Shown here: positions 1-8,626 of the stretch, piece after piece
How positions within the stretch are numbered: position 1 is the stretch's first letter
Layout of the letters: the number at the start of each line of letters is the position of its first letter
Assembly: GCF_004331645.1 (NCBI RefSeq)
Contig: NZ_SJSK01000003.1
Location: forward strand, 124,301 to 188,300
DNA: 64,000 nucleotides
Direction of reading: 5' to 3'
Origin: Pedobacter frigiditerrae
GTDB taxonomy: Bacteria > Bacteroidota > Bacteroidia > Sphingobacteriales > Sphingobacteriaceae
Position numbers and translations under genes: made by a program
The notes under the pieces: generated by a model
Database searches by the model: none
Told to the model about the DNA's origin: nothing
Seen by the model: only the letters and a program-made list of their open reading frames with translations

Positions 1-2018
1 ATCGATCAATAATTATTGGTAGACGAACCGGTTCACCCTTCTTGTTTTACTTGAGTGCGGGAATTGGTGTATCTACATTTGTACAGTTTTTGCTCATAGC
101 GGGTGGTTCTACGGGTGCATTACCCTTATCCGGTGTATCGTTACCCTTTCAAAGCTATGGTGGCTCATCGCTTGTGCTCAATTTTTTGGCAGCAGGTTTT
201 TTGATTTCGGTATCAACCTTGCGTGGTACTAAAGTACAGATGGAATACATTGCTAAACAACAGGACAAGAATTTAGTGCCTGCACTAATGGCGGCATGTT
301 TAGGCATTATATTATTAGGCATTAATGTAGCTGGATATGTGCTAAACAACCAGAAATGGGTGGTACAGCCTACTCTTGTTGCAGATCGGAGTGGGGCCAG
401 GATGTTTAGTTACAACCCACGTATTGCCATATTAATGAAACGATTAAAGGCAGGAAACTTGCATGACCGCAAAGGAATTTTGTTGGCAACAAGCAATGCG
501 GATAGCGTAAAAGCACAACGCTTCAAGTTAATGGGGGCTGGTATAGCTCACTATAACCTCGATTCTGCCGTACACCAACGTTTAGAACGTTATTACCCAT
601 TTGAGGAACAATTGTTTTTTTGGACAGGCGATGCAAACTCTGGCGTTTTTAATGGCAGTATAAATGGTTATTTTGCAGATTATGAACATGCCGCAGAACT
701 TCGTGGCTTTAAGTTGCCTTCAAAAAGCTTCCCTGTGCTTGCCAATAATTATAGCGAAAACCGATTCTTAGTTCGTGGGGTTAAAGAAATGACAGTTGTA
801 AAAAAGGACTATGGAGCACTTGCACCTTTGTTATTGGCTGGTATTGGCAGTAAGGAAGTGGAGGATTTCAAAAACCGCAATCGCGATGTACAGCTAACGA
901 TGGATGCGGGCTTGCAAACAAAAATACAAAAGTCTATTGCACAAGATACTTCGCTAAGAGACAATCGTGTCTCTGTAGTAATCATGGAAGCAAGTACGGG
1001 TGATGTGCTTACCTCGGCAGTATATCCATTACCTCCCATTCATGATTGGGAAAGGTTAACCATGACGGTTGCAGAACAGAACCAACTTTCGCCTTGGGTT
1101 ACCACAGCTGATTTAGGCTTTACGCATTTTACCCAGCCCGGGTCAACGGCAAAGCTAATCACGGCAATGGCTTCTTTTAATAAATTGGGCTTAAATGCCG
1201 CTCAAAAAAAGTATCAGGTCTCTACTTGGGAACGTATTCGTACCAAAGGAATTGAGCCTGATGAAACTGGGTGGATTGATTTAGAAAGGGCAGTGGTAAA
1301 ATCTAACAATGTGTATTTTATTAAACTCGCTAACCAAGAACAGTTACAAGAACAAATGGGCGAACTATACCTAAAAACTGGTATGTTTTTGCATGGGGTT
1401 GGTGGATATTATTACAACAAACCAAGCGAAAATGCGGTTCAAGAAGAAAAATGGAAAAAGCTGTGGCGAAAAACAGAATTTAATACCAAACCAAAATATG
1501 ATCCCAACAACATCCGCAGAACCAGGGCTAAGGGTATTTCTGGTATGTCTTGGGGACAGGGAGAGTTAATTGCCACGCCAGCAGCAGTAGCGAGAATGGC
1601 AGCCGGAATTGCAAACAATGGGAATATGCTTGCCAATAGGTTTGTACTTAAAGTAAGTGATCAGCCGCAAACCATAAAAACTGGTACAAAATTGGTAAAT
1701 GATCCAGCGTACGCAAAGCTGATGGCAGCTTACATGATTAAACAGAGCGAGTTAAAAACAGGTACACTTGGTCTTGCGGTGGCGGGCAAAACAGGTACAC
1801 CAGAGCGCATTTGGAAAAAGCAGCAGATTAACGATGGTTGGTATGTGTTTTTTGCACCCACAGGTAACGGCAAAGGAAACATTGTGGTATGTGTAAGAAT
1901 TGAAGCAACTAAAGGCTCGTCTGATGCAGTTAAATTAGCTGGCAAACACGTCATTCCATTTTTAAAAGAAGGTGGTTATGTTAAAAGTATAGGTCCTAAT
2001 AGTGAAAATATTAATTAA
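1..2018 (+). CDS. SEDS (FtsW/RodA-like) / penicillin-binding transpeptidase fusion, 5' truncated by window
   Basis: The frame is open from base 3, so the gene begins before the window. The first ~60 residues match the end of a SEDS glycan polymerase: membrane helices around the GGSTGALPLSGVSLPF stretch and SYGGSS. Another helix follows (bases ~270-345), then a PBP transpeptidase with all three active-site motifs: SxxK (STAK, Ser at 1143-1145), SxN (SNN at 1302-1310) and KTG (1788-1796). NPRI and DRKGILLA before it resemble class B PBP linker motifs. SEDS proteins polymerise lipid II and class B PBPs cross-link it, and they normally work as separate paired proteins. Here they form one chain. 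The FHA and kinase genes downstream suggest phosphorylation control, as in actinobacterial rodA-pbpA-pknA/B clusters. The missing N-terminal part cannot be judged. Confidence 0.88.
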   Translation, partial: RSIIIGRRTGSPFLFYLSAGIGVSTFVQFLLIAGGSTGALPLSGVSLPFQSYGGSSLVLNFLAAGFLISVSTLRGTKVQMEYIAKQQDKNLVPALMAACLGIILLGINVAGYVLNNQKWVVQPTLVADRSGARMFSYNPRIAILMKRLKAGNLHDRKGILLATSNADSVKAQRFKLMGAGIAHYNLDSAVHQRLERYYPFEEQLFFWTGDANSGVFNGSINGYFADYEHAAELRGFKLPSKSFPVLANNYSENRFLVRGVKEMTVVKKDYGALAPLLLAGIGSKEVEDFKNRNRDVQLTMDAGLQTKIQKSIAQDTSLRDNRVSVVIMEASTGDVLTSAVYPLPPIHDWERLTMTVAEQNQLSPWVTTADLGFTHFTQPGSTAKLITAMASFNKLGLNAAQKKYQVSTWERIRTKGIEPDETGWIDLERAVVKSNNVYFIKLANQEQLQEQMGELYLKTGMFLHGVGGYYYNKPSENAVQEEKWKKLWRKTEFNTKPKYDPNNIRRTRAKGISGMSWGQGELIATPAAVARMAAGIANNGNMLANRFVLKVSDQPQTIKTGTKLVNDPAYAKLMAAYMIKQSELKTGTLGLAVAGKTGTPERIWKKQQINDGWYVFFAPTGNGKGNIVVCVRIEATKGSSDAVKLAGKHVIPFLKEGGYVKSIGPNSENIN

Positions 2019-2046
2019 AATAAACATCAAGCTCTAATTAACAAAA

Positions 2047-2847
2047 ATGAAAATGATATTTGACTTATTTAAAGGTGGAGCCAACGAACGCCCTGAAGAT
2101 GTAAAAGGAATTAGGCACGCCTTGCTTCAATTCATAAAGCAAGAGCTACAAAAGGCAGAAGGTGGTGAAGGATCAAATATTAAAGGCTTAGGCATTTATA
2201 TCAATTGTTCCTCAGCAGAACGACAGGTTTATGAAGCAGCCCTATATAAGGATGATCCTGATCAATTAAAATCAGAAATACAACGCATAAGCGATGATTA
2301 TTCTCTTGACTTGCCCAATGATTGGACATTGACACAAACTTTTGATGAGTCATTTCCTTTGGAAGCAGTAGCCATGACTAATCTTCCAGTGGCATTGTTT
2401 ATAAAAACTAACTCTCATTTTGTGAAGCAAAGTGCAGTCGCCTATATAACAGCACTTAGCGGTAAGACCTCGTTACCAATTTATAAATTGAGTTCTGAAG
2501 GTGGGAGATATAACATAGGTAGAGATGAAAAAGTGCAGTCTGATGAAGGATATTTCCGTACCAATCATATTGCGTTTCCTTCAGAGAGTGATGATGAACG
2601 CAACAAATTTATCAGTAGACAGCATGCGCATATTGAGTGGAATAAAAATTTGGCCAAATTCATGATCTTTGCGGATGAAGGAGGAATACCACCTCGTAAT
2701 AAAGTTAAACTACGCTCCGCATCAACTGAGAAAATCTTAAAGTTGCATGCTACCCAAATTGGACAAGACTTAGAAGAGGGCGACCAGATTATCTTGGGCG
2801 AATCTGTTGTTTTAGAATTTAGCTACCTAACCAAAAGCCATGAGTAA
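2047..2847 (+). CDS. FHA-domain protein
   Basis: A 266-residue cytoplasmic protein. The C-terminal ~110 residues look like a forkhead-associated domain, which binds phosphothreonine. They carry YNIGRDEK near residue 155, SRQHAHIEW near 190 (the Ser and His expected of FHA) and a late PPRNKV loop. Residues 1-150 are not clearly recognised; their place before an FHA domain recalls DUF3662 of mycobacterial FhaA, but that is only an analogy. The gene starts 28 bases after the SEDS-PBP stop and overlaps the kinase gene by 8 bases, so the three genes are probably one operon. It may act as adaptor between the kinase and the wall-synthesis fusion. Confidence 0.82.
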   Translation: MKMIFDLFKGGANERPEDVKGIRHALLQFIKQELQKAEGGEGSNIKGLGIYINCSSAERQVYEAALYKDDPDQLKSEIQRISDDYSLDLPNDWTLTQTFDESFPLEAVAMTNLPVALFIKTNSHFVKQSAVAYITALSGKTSLPIYKLSSEGGRYNIGRDEKVQSDEGYFRTNHIAFPSESDDERNKFISRQHAHIEWNKNLAKFMIFADEGGIPPRNKVKLRSASTEKILKLHATQIGQDLEEGDQIILGESVVLEFSYLTKSHE

Positions 2848-4228
2848 AGTTTTTACCATTGCAGAAGGGCTGCAGAACCTAGGGGCGTTAAGAACAGGGG
2901 GGCAAGGTTCAGTGTACAAGGGAATGCGGATGGGGCCGGTTTATTCTGCCATTAAACTCATTCCAACTCCAATTTATGTAGAGGATGAAAGCGATAAAAA
3001 CTACCTGAACTTTTTGAATGAAGTAACAAAACTTAAACATGTAAATGAAAAGCCTAGCCCAAACGTGGTTAAGATTTTAAGTTCTGGCATTACAGAGAGT
3101 GGCTCTTTCCCTTACATTGAAATGGAATACATTGATGGGCCAGAGTTAAGTGAGCTTTTATTGCCTCCCAATCAAAAGGTATTTGCCGTTAGGGAGTTGT
3201 TAAAAGTAACCGAACAATTGGCATCAGCCATTGCACATTGCCACAGGGTTGGTGTTAAGCATGGCGATATTAAAAGCAATAATGTAAAATACAACGTGCA
3301 CACGGCTAATTATGTGTTATTGGATTTTGGATTGGCCATCATGAGTGAAGAGCAACGCAGAACCAGTATCCGCCATGCAGGAGCAATTGAGTTCATGGCG
3401 CCCGAACAGCATGAGGGAAAAATGTTGTTGCAGTCTGATATTTACAGTTATGGCGTTATCCTATACGAGCTTTTAAGTGGCCAAGTACCTTTCCCACTAG
3501 AGGGGAATGGAGATACAGGTCGCAATGCTGTGATGATTGGGCATCTGGAAAAGGAGGTGCCAGATGTAATGTTGCTTCGTAAGAACAACTTGGTTAATGA
3601 AGTTTCAGATGAGGTACTGCAAAACGAGATGCAAGTACCTCAATGGCTAATTAAAGTAGTTGAACGTTGTTTGCAAAAGAATCCTGCCGACCGTTTTGCC
3701 GATGGAATTGAATTATATGATGCTGTAACAAAAGGTCTTTTATTAGGGGAGCCACAGGGCGCTCGAAACCATGATCATGAGCTACCTGGCGGATTGTTAC
3801 GATTAGCAGCATCAGAAAAGGAACTACGCGAAAGGAATGACCGCCTTGAAAAAGAATTAAAATTGCTGAAACCCCTGGTATCAGCAGCAGGAATAAAATA
3901 CGATGAAGCTAGTGGGATATACCAACCTGGCAACTATATCAGGGCCCCAAAAACTGCCTTTGTAGGATTGGCAACAGTATGTGCACTCCTTATTGTTTTT
4001 TTAAGCTTTAGCGTATTCACAAAAAAAGAAGTCGTTGTTCCAGCTAAAGTTGTTGCCCCTTACGAATCTCCACTTATTACCTATGGCAAAGAATACCAAC
4101 AGCGGTTGCTAAAGGCGAGGGAGGATAGTATAGCGAAAGCCCAATTGGCAGAAAACCTTAAGGCAATTGAAGTTAATGAGCAAAATGCCAAGAAAAAGAA
4201 AAGGAAAAAATTCCTTGGCATATTTTAA
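2840..4228 (+). CDS. membrane-anchored Hanks-type Ser/Thr protein kinase
   Basis: 462 residues. A complete kinase fold is visible: glycine loop GGQGSVYKG (20-28), catalytic Lys39 in AIKLI, HGDIKSNN with catalytic Asp143, DFG at 162-164 and APE ending at residue 189. The HRD arginine is replaced by Gly (HGD), which defines non-RD kinases. Residues ~305-345 are charged and likely coiled coil. One hydrophobic helix lies at ~372-394 and a Lys/Glu-rich tail of ~65 residues follows, ending in a basic KKKKRKK cluster. There are no PASTA repeats, so it is not a muropeptide-sensing PknB of the usual kind. It is translationally coupled to the FHA gene, its likely partner. Confidence 0.9.
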   Translation: MSKVFTIAEGLQNLGALRTGGQGSVYKGMRMGPVYSAIKLIPTPIYVEDESDKNYLNFLNEVTKLKHVNEKPSPNVVKILSSGITESGSFPYIEMEYIDGPELSELLLPPNQKVFAVRELLKVTEQLASAIAHCHRVGVKHGDIKSNNVKYNVHTANYVLLDFGLAIMSEEQRRTSIRHAGAIEFMAPEQHEGKMLLQSDIYSYGVILYELLSGQVPFPLEGNGDTGRNAVMIGHLEKEVPDVMLLRKNNLVNEVSDEVLQNEMQVPQWLIKVVERCLQKNPADRFADGIELYDAVTKGLLLGEPQGARNHDHELPGGLLRLAASEKELRERNDRLEKELKLLKPLVSAAGIKYDEASGIYQPGNYIRAPKTAFVGLATVCALLIVFLSFSVFTKKEVVVPAKVVAPYESPLITYGKEYQQRLLKAREDSIAKAQLAENLKAIEVNEQNAKKKKRKKFLGIF

Positions 4229-4601
4229 ATAATGCACCTAATACGGGTTGTTCATTTGAGAATTGCCAAAGTAGTTGGAGGGAGTTAATATATAACCATA
4301 TTAATAGCTTGTTCTATAAATCAATCAGGTGTTATTTCCAAAAGAAAGGTGTTTTCCTTTCAGTTTCTACGGCATCCATCGGTGTTCGTTCTCGTCCATT
4401 AGGGTCAAAATCGATAGTGTCAAATTTGGCGATTTCTTAAAAATCAGGCCTAAGATTGTTTGTTTGGAGGCTTGTTGAGAGTACACTCAAAGGCTTTTAG
4501 TTTATTCTAGGAGCTTTTTTGTTTTGGCAAATTAAGTTTCAATAATCGGTTAACTGCTTATCGGATGAGCATGATTCAATGAAGAATATATTAAAGGATA
4601 A
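4229..4601. other. convergent intergenic region
   Basis: 373 bases between the kinase (plus) and the response regulator (minus). It holds a short coding-like remnant on the minus strand (4332-4436, listed separately). I see no clear intrinsic terminator and no RNA gene. Confidence 0.5.
4332..4436 (-). pseudogene. coding-like remnant, unknown family
   Basis: The minus strand between an in-frame TAA and the stop at 4332-4334 reads about 33 codons of ordinary protein-like composition (it includes DTIDFDPNGRERTPMDAVE and ends FFWK). There is no start codon except an internal ATG. It lies downstream of the response-regulator gene on the same strand. I read it as the 3' tail of a lost gene. The family is not recognised and it could be chance. 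Confidence 0.25.
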
Positions 4602-5981
4602 TTAGTTGCTATCATTCCCTAAATATTTTTTACCAATACCTAATTTTTTCATCCTTGAGTTCAATGTAGATGGATGAAGATCCAATAACTCAGCTGCACC
4701 ACCTTCTCCGTGTATCTTCCACTTACATTTCTCCAAGATTGTTAAAATATGATCCTTTTCGTTTTCGGTCATGGTTTTTAGTGGCGCTGTGGCACCATTG
4801 GATGTCACATTATTTTGAGCTGGTAATTTTATAGTATCGATAATTACGCCGTTGGTGAGCAAAACGCATCTTGCGATCAGGTTTTCTAATTCTCTTATAT
4901 TGCCGGGCCAGTGATAGTTAAGCATGGTTTGCAACACATGGTTTGCGACTCCTGTGATGGGCTTATTTTCTTTACGTGCAAAAACATCAACAAAATGTTT
5001 AGCTAGTGGTGCAATGTCTTCCTTACGTTCACGTAAAGCGGGCAATGTGATAGGGAAAACGTTCAGACGATAATAAAGGTCAAGCCTAAAGCAGCCTTTT
5101 GCGATTTCTTCTTCCAAGTTGCGGTTAGTGGCTGCTATAATACGAATATCTATCTTTCTCTTCTTGCCTCCAAGGGGTTCTACTTCCTTCTCTTGCAGTA
5201 CTCTAAGTAATTTTACCTGTAATTCAAGCGGAAGTTCTCCAATTTCATCCAAAAACACAGTTCCTTCATTTCCTTGTTCAAATTTTCCGATTCTTTTATC
5301 AGCTGCGCCTGTAAAAGCGCCCTTTTCGTGTCCGAATAGCTCCGATTCGATTAGGTTTGCTGGTAATGCTGCACAATTAACCGGTATGAATGGTTTTGAT
5401 TTTCTCGAAGACAAACGATGTATGCTCTGTGCAATCAATTCCTTTCCTGTACCACTTTCACCCAATATTAAAACTGATATATCAGAGGCACCTACCACCT
5501 TCACGTTTTCCATTACTTCACGCATTACTTCACTGCTTCCAATTGTTTCTTTAAATACGTCCTCTGAAATAGCAGGTGTTGAACGTCTTAATGCCTTAAT
5601 TGCAAGCTGGTTTTGATGATGGGTGTAAAAAGCAATATCCAGCATAACCAATACATCTTTTTCCCGAAAGGGCTTTACCAAAAATCCATAGGGTTTCGTT
5701 TCTTTCGCTGCTTCTAGTATTTCCCGGTTTGAATTTGCCGATAGATATAGAAAAGCAATATTCTTTTCCCTTAAAATTTTTGCCATATCAATTCCTGTCA
5801 AATCACCTTTTAAGCGGATATCTAACAGTACCAAATCAGGGTTTTCCTTCTCAACGATCAGCAATCCTTCATCTACAGAACGTGCGATCTTACAAACGAT
5901 GTATCCTGCATTTCTCAGAATCGCTCTCAGGTTATCAGCTTCAATAAACTGGTCCTCAACAATAAGCACACGAACGATCAT
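4602..5981 (-). CDS. NtrC-family response regulator (REC - sigma-54 AAA+ - HTH)
   Basis: 459 residues in three parts. The receiver domain (1-120) has the acidic pair E9/D10, phospho-acceptor Asp54 in VLLDIRL and Lys in the KPF motif near 104. The AAA+ sigma-54 activator (~150-385) has Walker A GESGTGKE, the sigma-54 contact loop GAFTGA and Walker B VFLDEIGEL. A Fis-type HTH lies at ~425-455. It should activate sigma-54 promoters (-24/-12) after phosphorylation. Its start overlaps the histidine-kinase stop by 4 bases, so the two are translationally coupled and very likely a cognate pair. The regulated genes cannot be told from this window. Confidence 0.95.
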   Translation of the reverse strand: MIVRVLIVEDQFIEADNLRAILRNAGYIVCKIARSVDEGLLIVEKENPDLVLLDIRLKGDLTGIDMAKILREKNIAFLYLSANSNREILEAAKETKPYGFLVKPFREKDVLVMLDIAFYTHHQNQLAIKALRRSTPAISEDVFKETIGSSEVMREVMENVKVVGASDISVLILGESGTGKELIAQSIHRLSSRKSKPFIPVNCAALPANLIESELFGHEKGAFTGAADKRIGKFEQGNEGTVFLDEIGELPLELQVKLLRVLQEKEVEPLGGKKRKIDIRIIAATNRNLEEEIAKGCFRLDLYYRLNVFPITLPALRERKEDIAPLAKHFVDVFARKENKPITGVANHVLQTMLNYHWPGNIRELENLIARCVLLTNGVIIDTIKLPAQNNVTSNGATAPLKTMTENEKDHILTILEKCKWKIHGEGGAAELLDLHPSTLNSRMKKLGIGKKYLGNDSN

Positions 5982-8317
5982 ATAAACTCCTCTTTATTTT
6001 CTGTTGACCTTAAGAACCCTTCCATGTCACTTAATGTGTCAGGCTTAAACACAATGGTAATTATGGTGCCATTATCAATTTCAAAGTTAATGGTGGCTTC
6101 TATATCTTCACTTAAACCATTCATTAACCGTAGTCCCATAGATTCAGGTTCAGTCTCACGATCAAATAGGGACATTCCAATACCATTATCAACAATTTTC
6201 AATGTGATTAGGTTACGATCATCCATCATCGAAATTGAAATTTCACCATTTCTAGTATCAGGAAATGCATATTTGATAGCATTGGTCACGGCTTCATTTA
6301 AAATTAGTCCCAATGGGATGGCCTGCGAAAGCGTTAAATTTATCGGATCGATATTTAGTTTGAATTTAACTTGATCTGAAATGCCAAAACTATCCTCTAG
6401 AGATTGAACCAGTTCTGGAACGTATTCTGCCATGTTAATGGTTTTAATATCGTCTGACTGATATAGTTTTTGATGGATGAGCGACATGGCATAGATGCGG
6501 TGCTGGCTGTTTTCTATTGCTTCCAGTGCATCATTTTCAAGGTTGCGTGCTTGTGCTTCCAGCAAACAGATTACCGTATGCAGATTGTTTTTTACGCGGT
6601 GGTGAACTTCTTTGAGCAACCAGTCTTTTTCTGAGAGCAGATGTTGGAGAGTTGCATTTTGTGTATTGATTTGCTGTTGTTTGGCAATCAATTTTAGATT
6701 ACTGCGTTGTTTTGCTCGGTATCCGTTATATGCAGCTCCGGCTACGATAAGTAATAGTAGCCCACCACCAATCGTAATGTTTCTTTGCAGATTGGCTTTA
6801 TCCAATCTGGCCTGCTGAACTGCACGCTGGTTTTGGAGGTCCTTTATAGATTGCTCCTTTTGTGTGGTTTCATACTTGATATTTAATTCTGCTACCTGCT
6901 TATCTTTAGCAGCAGTAAAAAGTGAATCTTTGATGTGGTCACGAAGCGCTAAATCCTTTATGGCCTGACGATAATTACCCTTGGCCATATCATATAGGTA
7001 CAAATTGTTATAATGACCTAACCAATAGCCAGGCTCTAGGGGGATTTTTGAGGTTTTTAGTCTTATAGAGGTATTGTTAATATAGTTTGCCGCTTTTTCC
7101 ACTTGGTTAATCTCCAGATGAATACGCGCCAATTCAATATTGCAAACGAGTGTCCAAATGTTAACCGCAGTCGGAGCGTAATTTATGTTAAATTTAAGAT
7201 TCAATATTTTCTTATAATATTGAATTGCCATGTCATTTCTATTTATTTTATCGTAGTAAAGCGCAGCAACACGATACTGACTTAGAGTATCAGAAAAACT
7301 GAGGTTAGCTTTTGTTGCTATAAGCTTATTCAATGCGATTCCTGCTTCTTTTGTCATATTCAATTGTAGTAGAATTTGCACCAGAACAGTTTTAATGTCT
7401 GAATTGGAATCTTTACTTGCTGCAACCTTACGTGCCCACGGCAATGCTTCTCTATATTTTTGTGAGGTATAATAACTTTTTGCAAGGAAATAATAATAAC
7501 GTGTAGCCAGGGAAGTGTCTCCGCTTGCCCGCATGTATTTAATTGCTTCTAAATTATAGGCTACAGCTCGGGTGTAATTGCCTCTTACATATTCTAAAGA
7601 TTGGAGAAGATCGTAAGTGTGGTGCAGTTCTTTGAACCCTAAAGTTTTATATTCAGTCAAAACCTGTTGCAACATTTTTTCAGCCAGGTCATATTTTTTT
7701 TGGTATACATGAATACTAGCAATTCCTTTTAAAGCTGTAATTGCATTTAATTGGTCATGGTCTTGTAAGTACAAGGAACGAGCACGTTGGTAAAATCTAA
7801 TCTTATCCTGCGTGTGACCATTTAGCGGAGTAATATCGTAAAGGTTTGCTAAAGTATTCCAGGCATTTGCTTCCTTTTCTACATTACCTGTTTGGTGGTA
7901 ATAGCCTGCAATGCGCACAAAATATTCCTTACAACGTGCCCAATCAGTCATTTCTGAATAGTAATTTCCAATCATTCCTAAGGCTTTATAATGCCAGTCG
8001 TTTTCATGTAGCTTAACGCTTAATTGAGCTGCCTGCTTAAAAAAATTAACCGCACTGTCCAAGTCATTTTTATACTCGCCTGGTTTAAAAAGATAATAAC
8101 TTCCTAATTGTAGTTGGAGGCTTATTCTGTTGGTATCTGGTCTGCTTGTTTTAATTTTTTGAAGCAAATCTTTTGGAGATAAAGCAGGGGAGTCTTGGGC
8201 CGTGACTTGGAATACTAATAAAATTTGGAATGTACCCACCAACAGTAACTTAAAGTATAAGTTACCTTTAATTACGAAGCTAACGTAATAGGTAATAGTC
8301 TGATAAACCTTGCTCAT
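5978..8317 (-). CDS. TPR-containing sensor histidine kinase, HisKA_2 type
   Basis: 779 residues. An N-terminal hydrophobic segment (~18-40) is followed by a long helical region (~50-450) with repeated A..Y...(L/I)..A..Y patterns typical of tetratricopeptide repeats. A coiled coil with Gln/Lys heptads comes next, then a membrane helix (ITIGGGLLLLIVAGAAY, ~512-530). The HisKA_2 dimerisation domain has the phospho-acceptor in EVHHRVKNN (His ~572). The HATPase_c domain has NEAVTNAIKYAF (N box), DNGIGM and a C-terminal GT box. The sensor part is predicted to be periplasmic and to read protein or peptide contacts through the TPRs. It forms an operon with the sigma-54 regulator downstream. Confidence 0.93.
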   Translation of the reverse strand: MSKVYQTITYYVSFVIKGNLYFKLLLVGTFQILLVFQVTAQDSPALSPKDLLQKIKTSRPDTNRISLQLQLGSYYLFKPGEYKNDLDSAVNFFKQAAQLSVKLHENDWHYKALGMIGNYYSEMTDWARCKEYFVRIAGYYHQTGNVEKEANAWNTLANLYDITPLNGHTQDKIRFYQRARSLYLQDHDQLNAITALKGIASIHVYQKKYDLAEKMLQQVLTEYKTLGFKELHHTYDLLQSLEYVRGNYTRAVAYNLEAIKYMRASGDTSLATRYYYFLAKSYYTSQKYREALPWARKVAASKDSNSDIKTVLVQILLQLNMTKEAGIALNKLIATKANLSFSDTLSQYRVAALYYDKINRNDMAIQYYKKILNLKFNINYAPTAVNIWTLVCNIELARIHLEINQVEKAANYINNTSIRLKTSKIPLEPGYWLGHYNNLYLYDMAKGNYRQAIKDLALRDHIKDSLFTAAKDKQVAELNIKYETTQKEQSIKDLQNQRAVQQARLDKANLQRNITIGGGLLLLIVAGAAYNGYRAKQRSNLKLIAKQQQINTQNATLQHLLSEKDWLLKEVHHRVKNNLHTVICLLEAQARNLENDALEAIENSQHRIYAMSLIHQKLYQSDDIKTINMAEYVPELVQSLEDSFGISDQVKFKLNIDPINLTLSQAIPLGLILNEAVTNAIKYAFPDTRNGEISISMMDDRNLITLKIVDNGIGMSLFDRETEPESMGLRLMNGLSEDIEATINFEIDNGTIITIVFKPDTLSDMEGFLRSTENKEEFI

Positions 8318-8420
8318 CTGCGATGAAAATTAATGTCACACAACAATTTAAGGGAATCGCTCCCCATTAGGTTGACATATAGGCACTTATCAAACTGTTA
8401 TTAAAGTTCGGAATTTTTAT

Positions 8421-8609
8421 TTAGAAAAGCAAACCTCCCTTTTTTAAGATAAACAGCCTCCCTGTCTGCGATGACGAGATTTCGTCGGCATGCTCCTCAC
8501 TTCTTTGAAATATCAACGTTTTAATTTTCTTGTATTTGTAATAAATGACTGATATATAGATGATTGTATATAGGCACAGTAATGGAATAGCAAAACTCAA
8601 ATAGTTCAA
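8421..8609 (-). other. doubtful 62-residue ORF that ends in an extragenic-repeat-like sequence
   Basis: This region (8318-8626, 309 bases) separates the kinase from the epoxide-hydrolase gene. A minus-strand ORF has one hydrophobic N-terminal helix (FAIPLLCLYTIIYISVIYY). Its second half reads SEEHADEISSSQTGR, the kind of peptide often produced when short palindromic extragenic repeats are translated. The DNA there has a GACGA-gatt-TCGTC hairpin. A small membrane protein is possible, but I think a REP-like element over a spurious ORF is as likely. No other gene is visible here. Confidence 0.3.
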
Positions 8610-8626
8610 AATTAAAACTTAAAACA

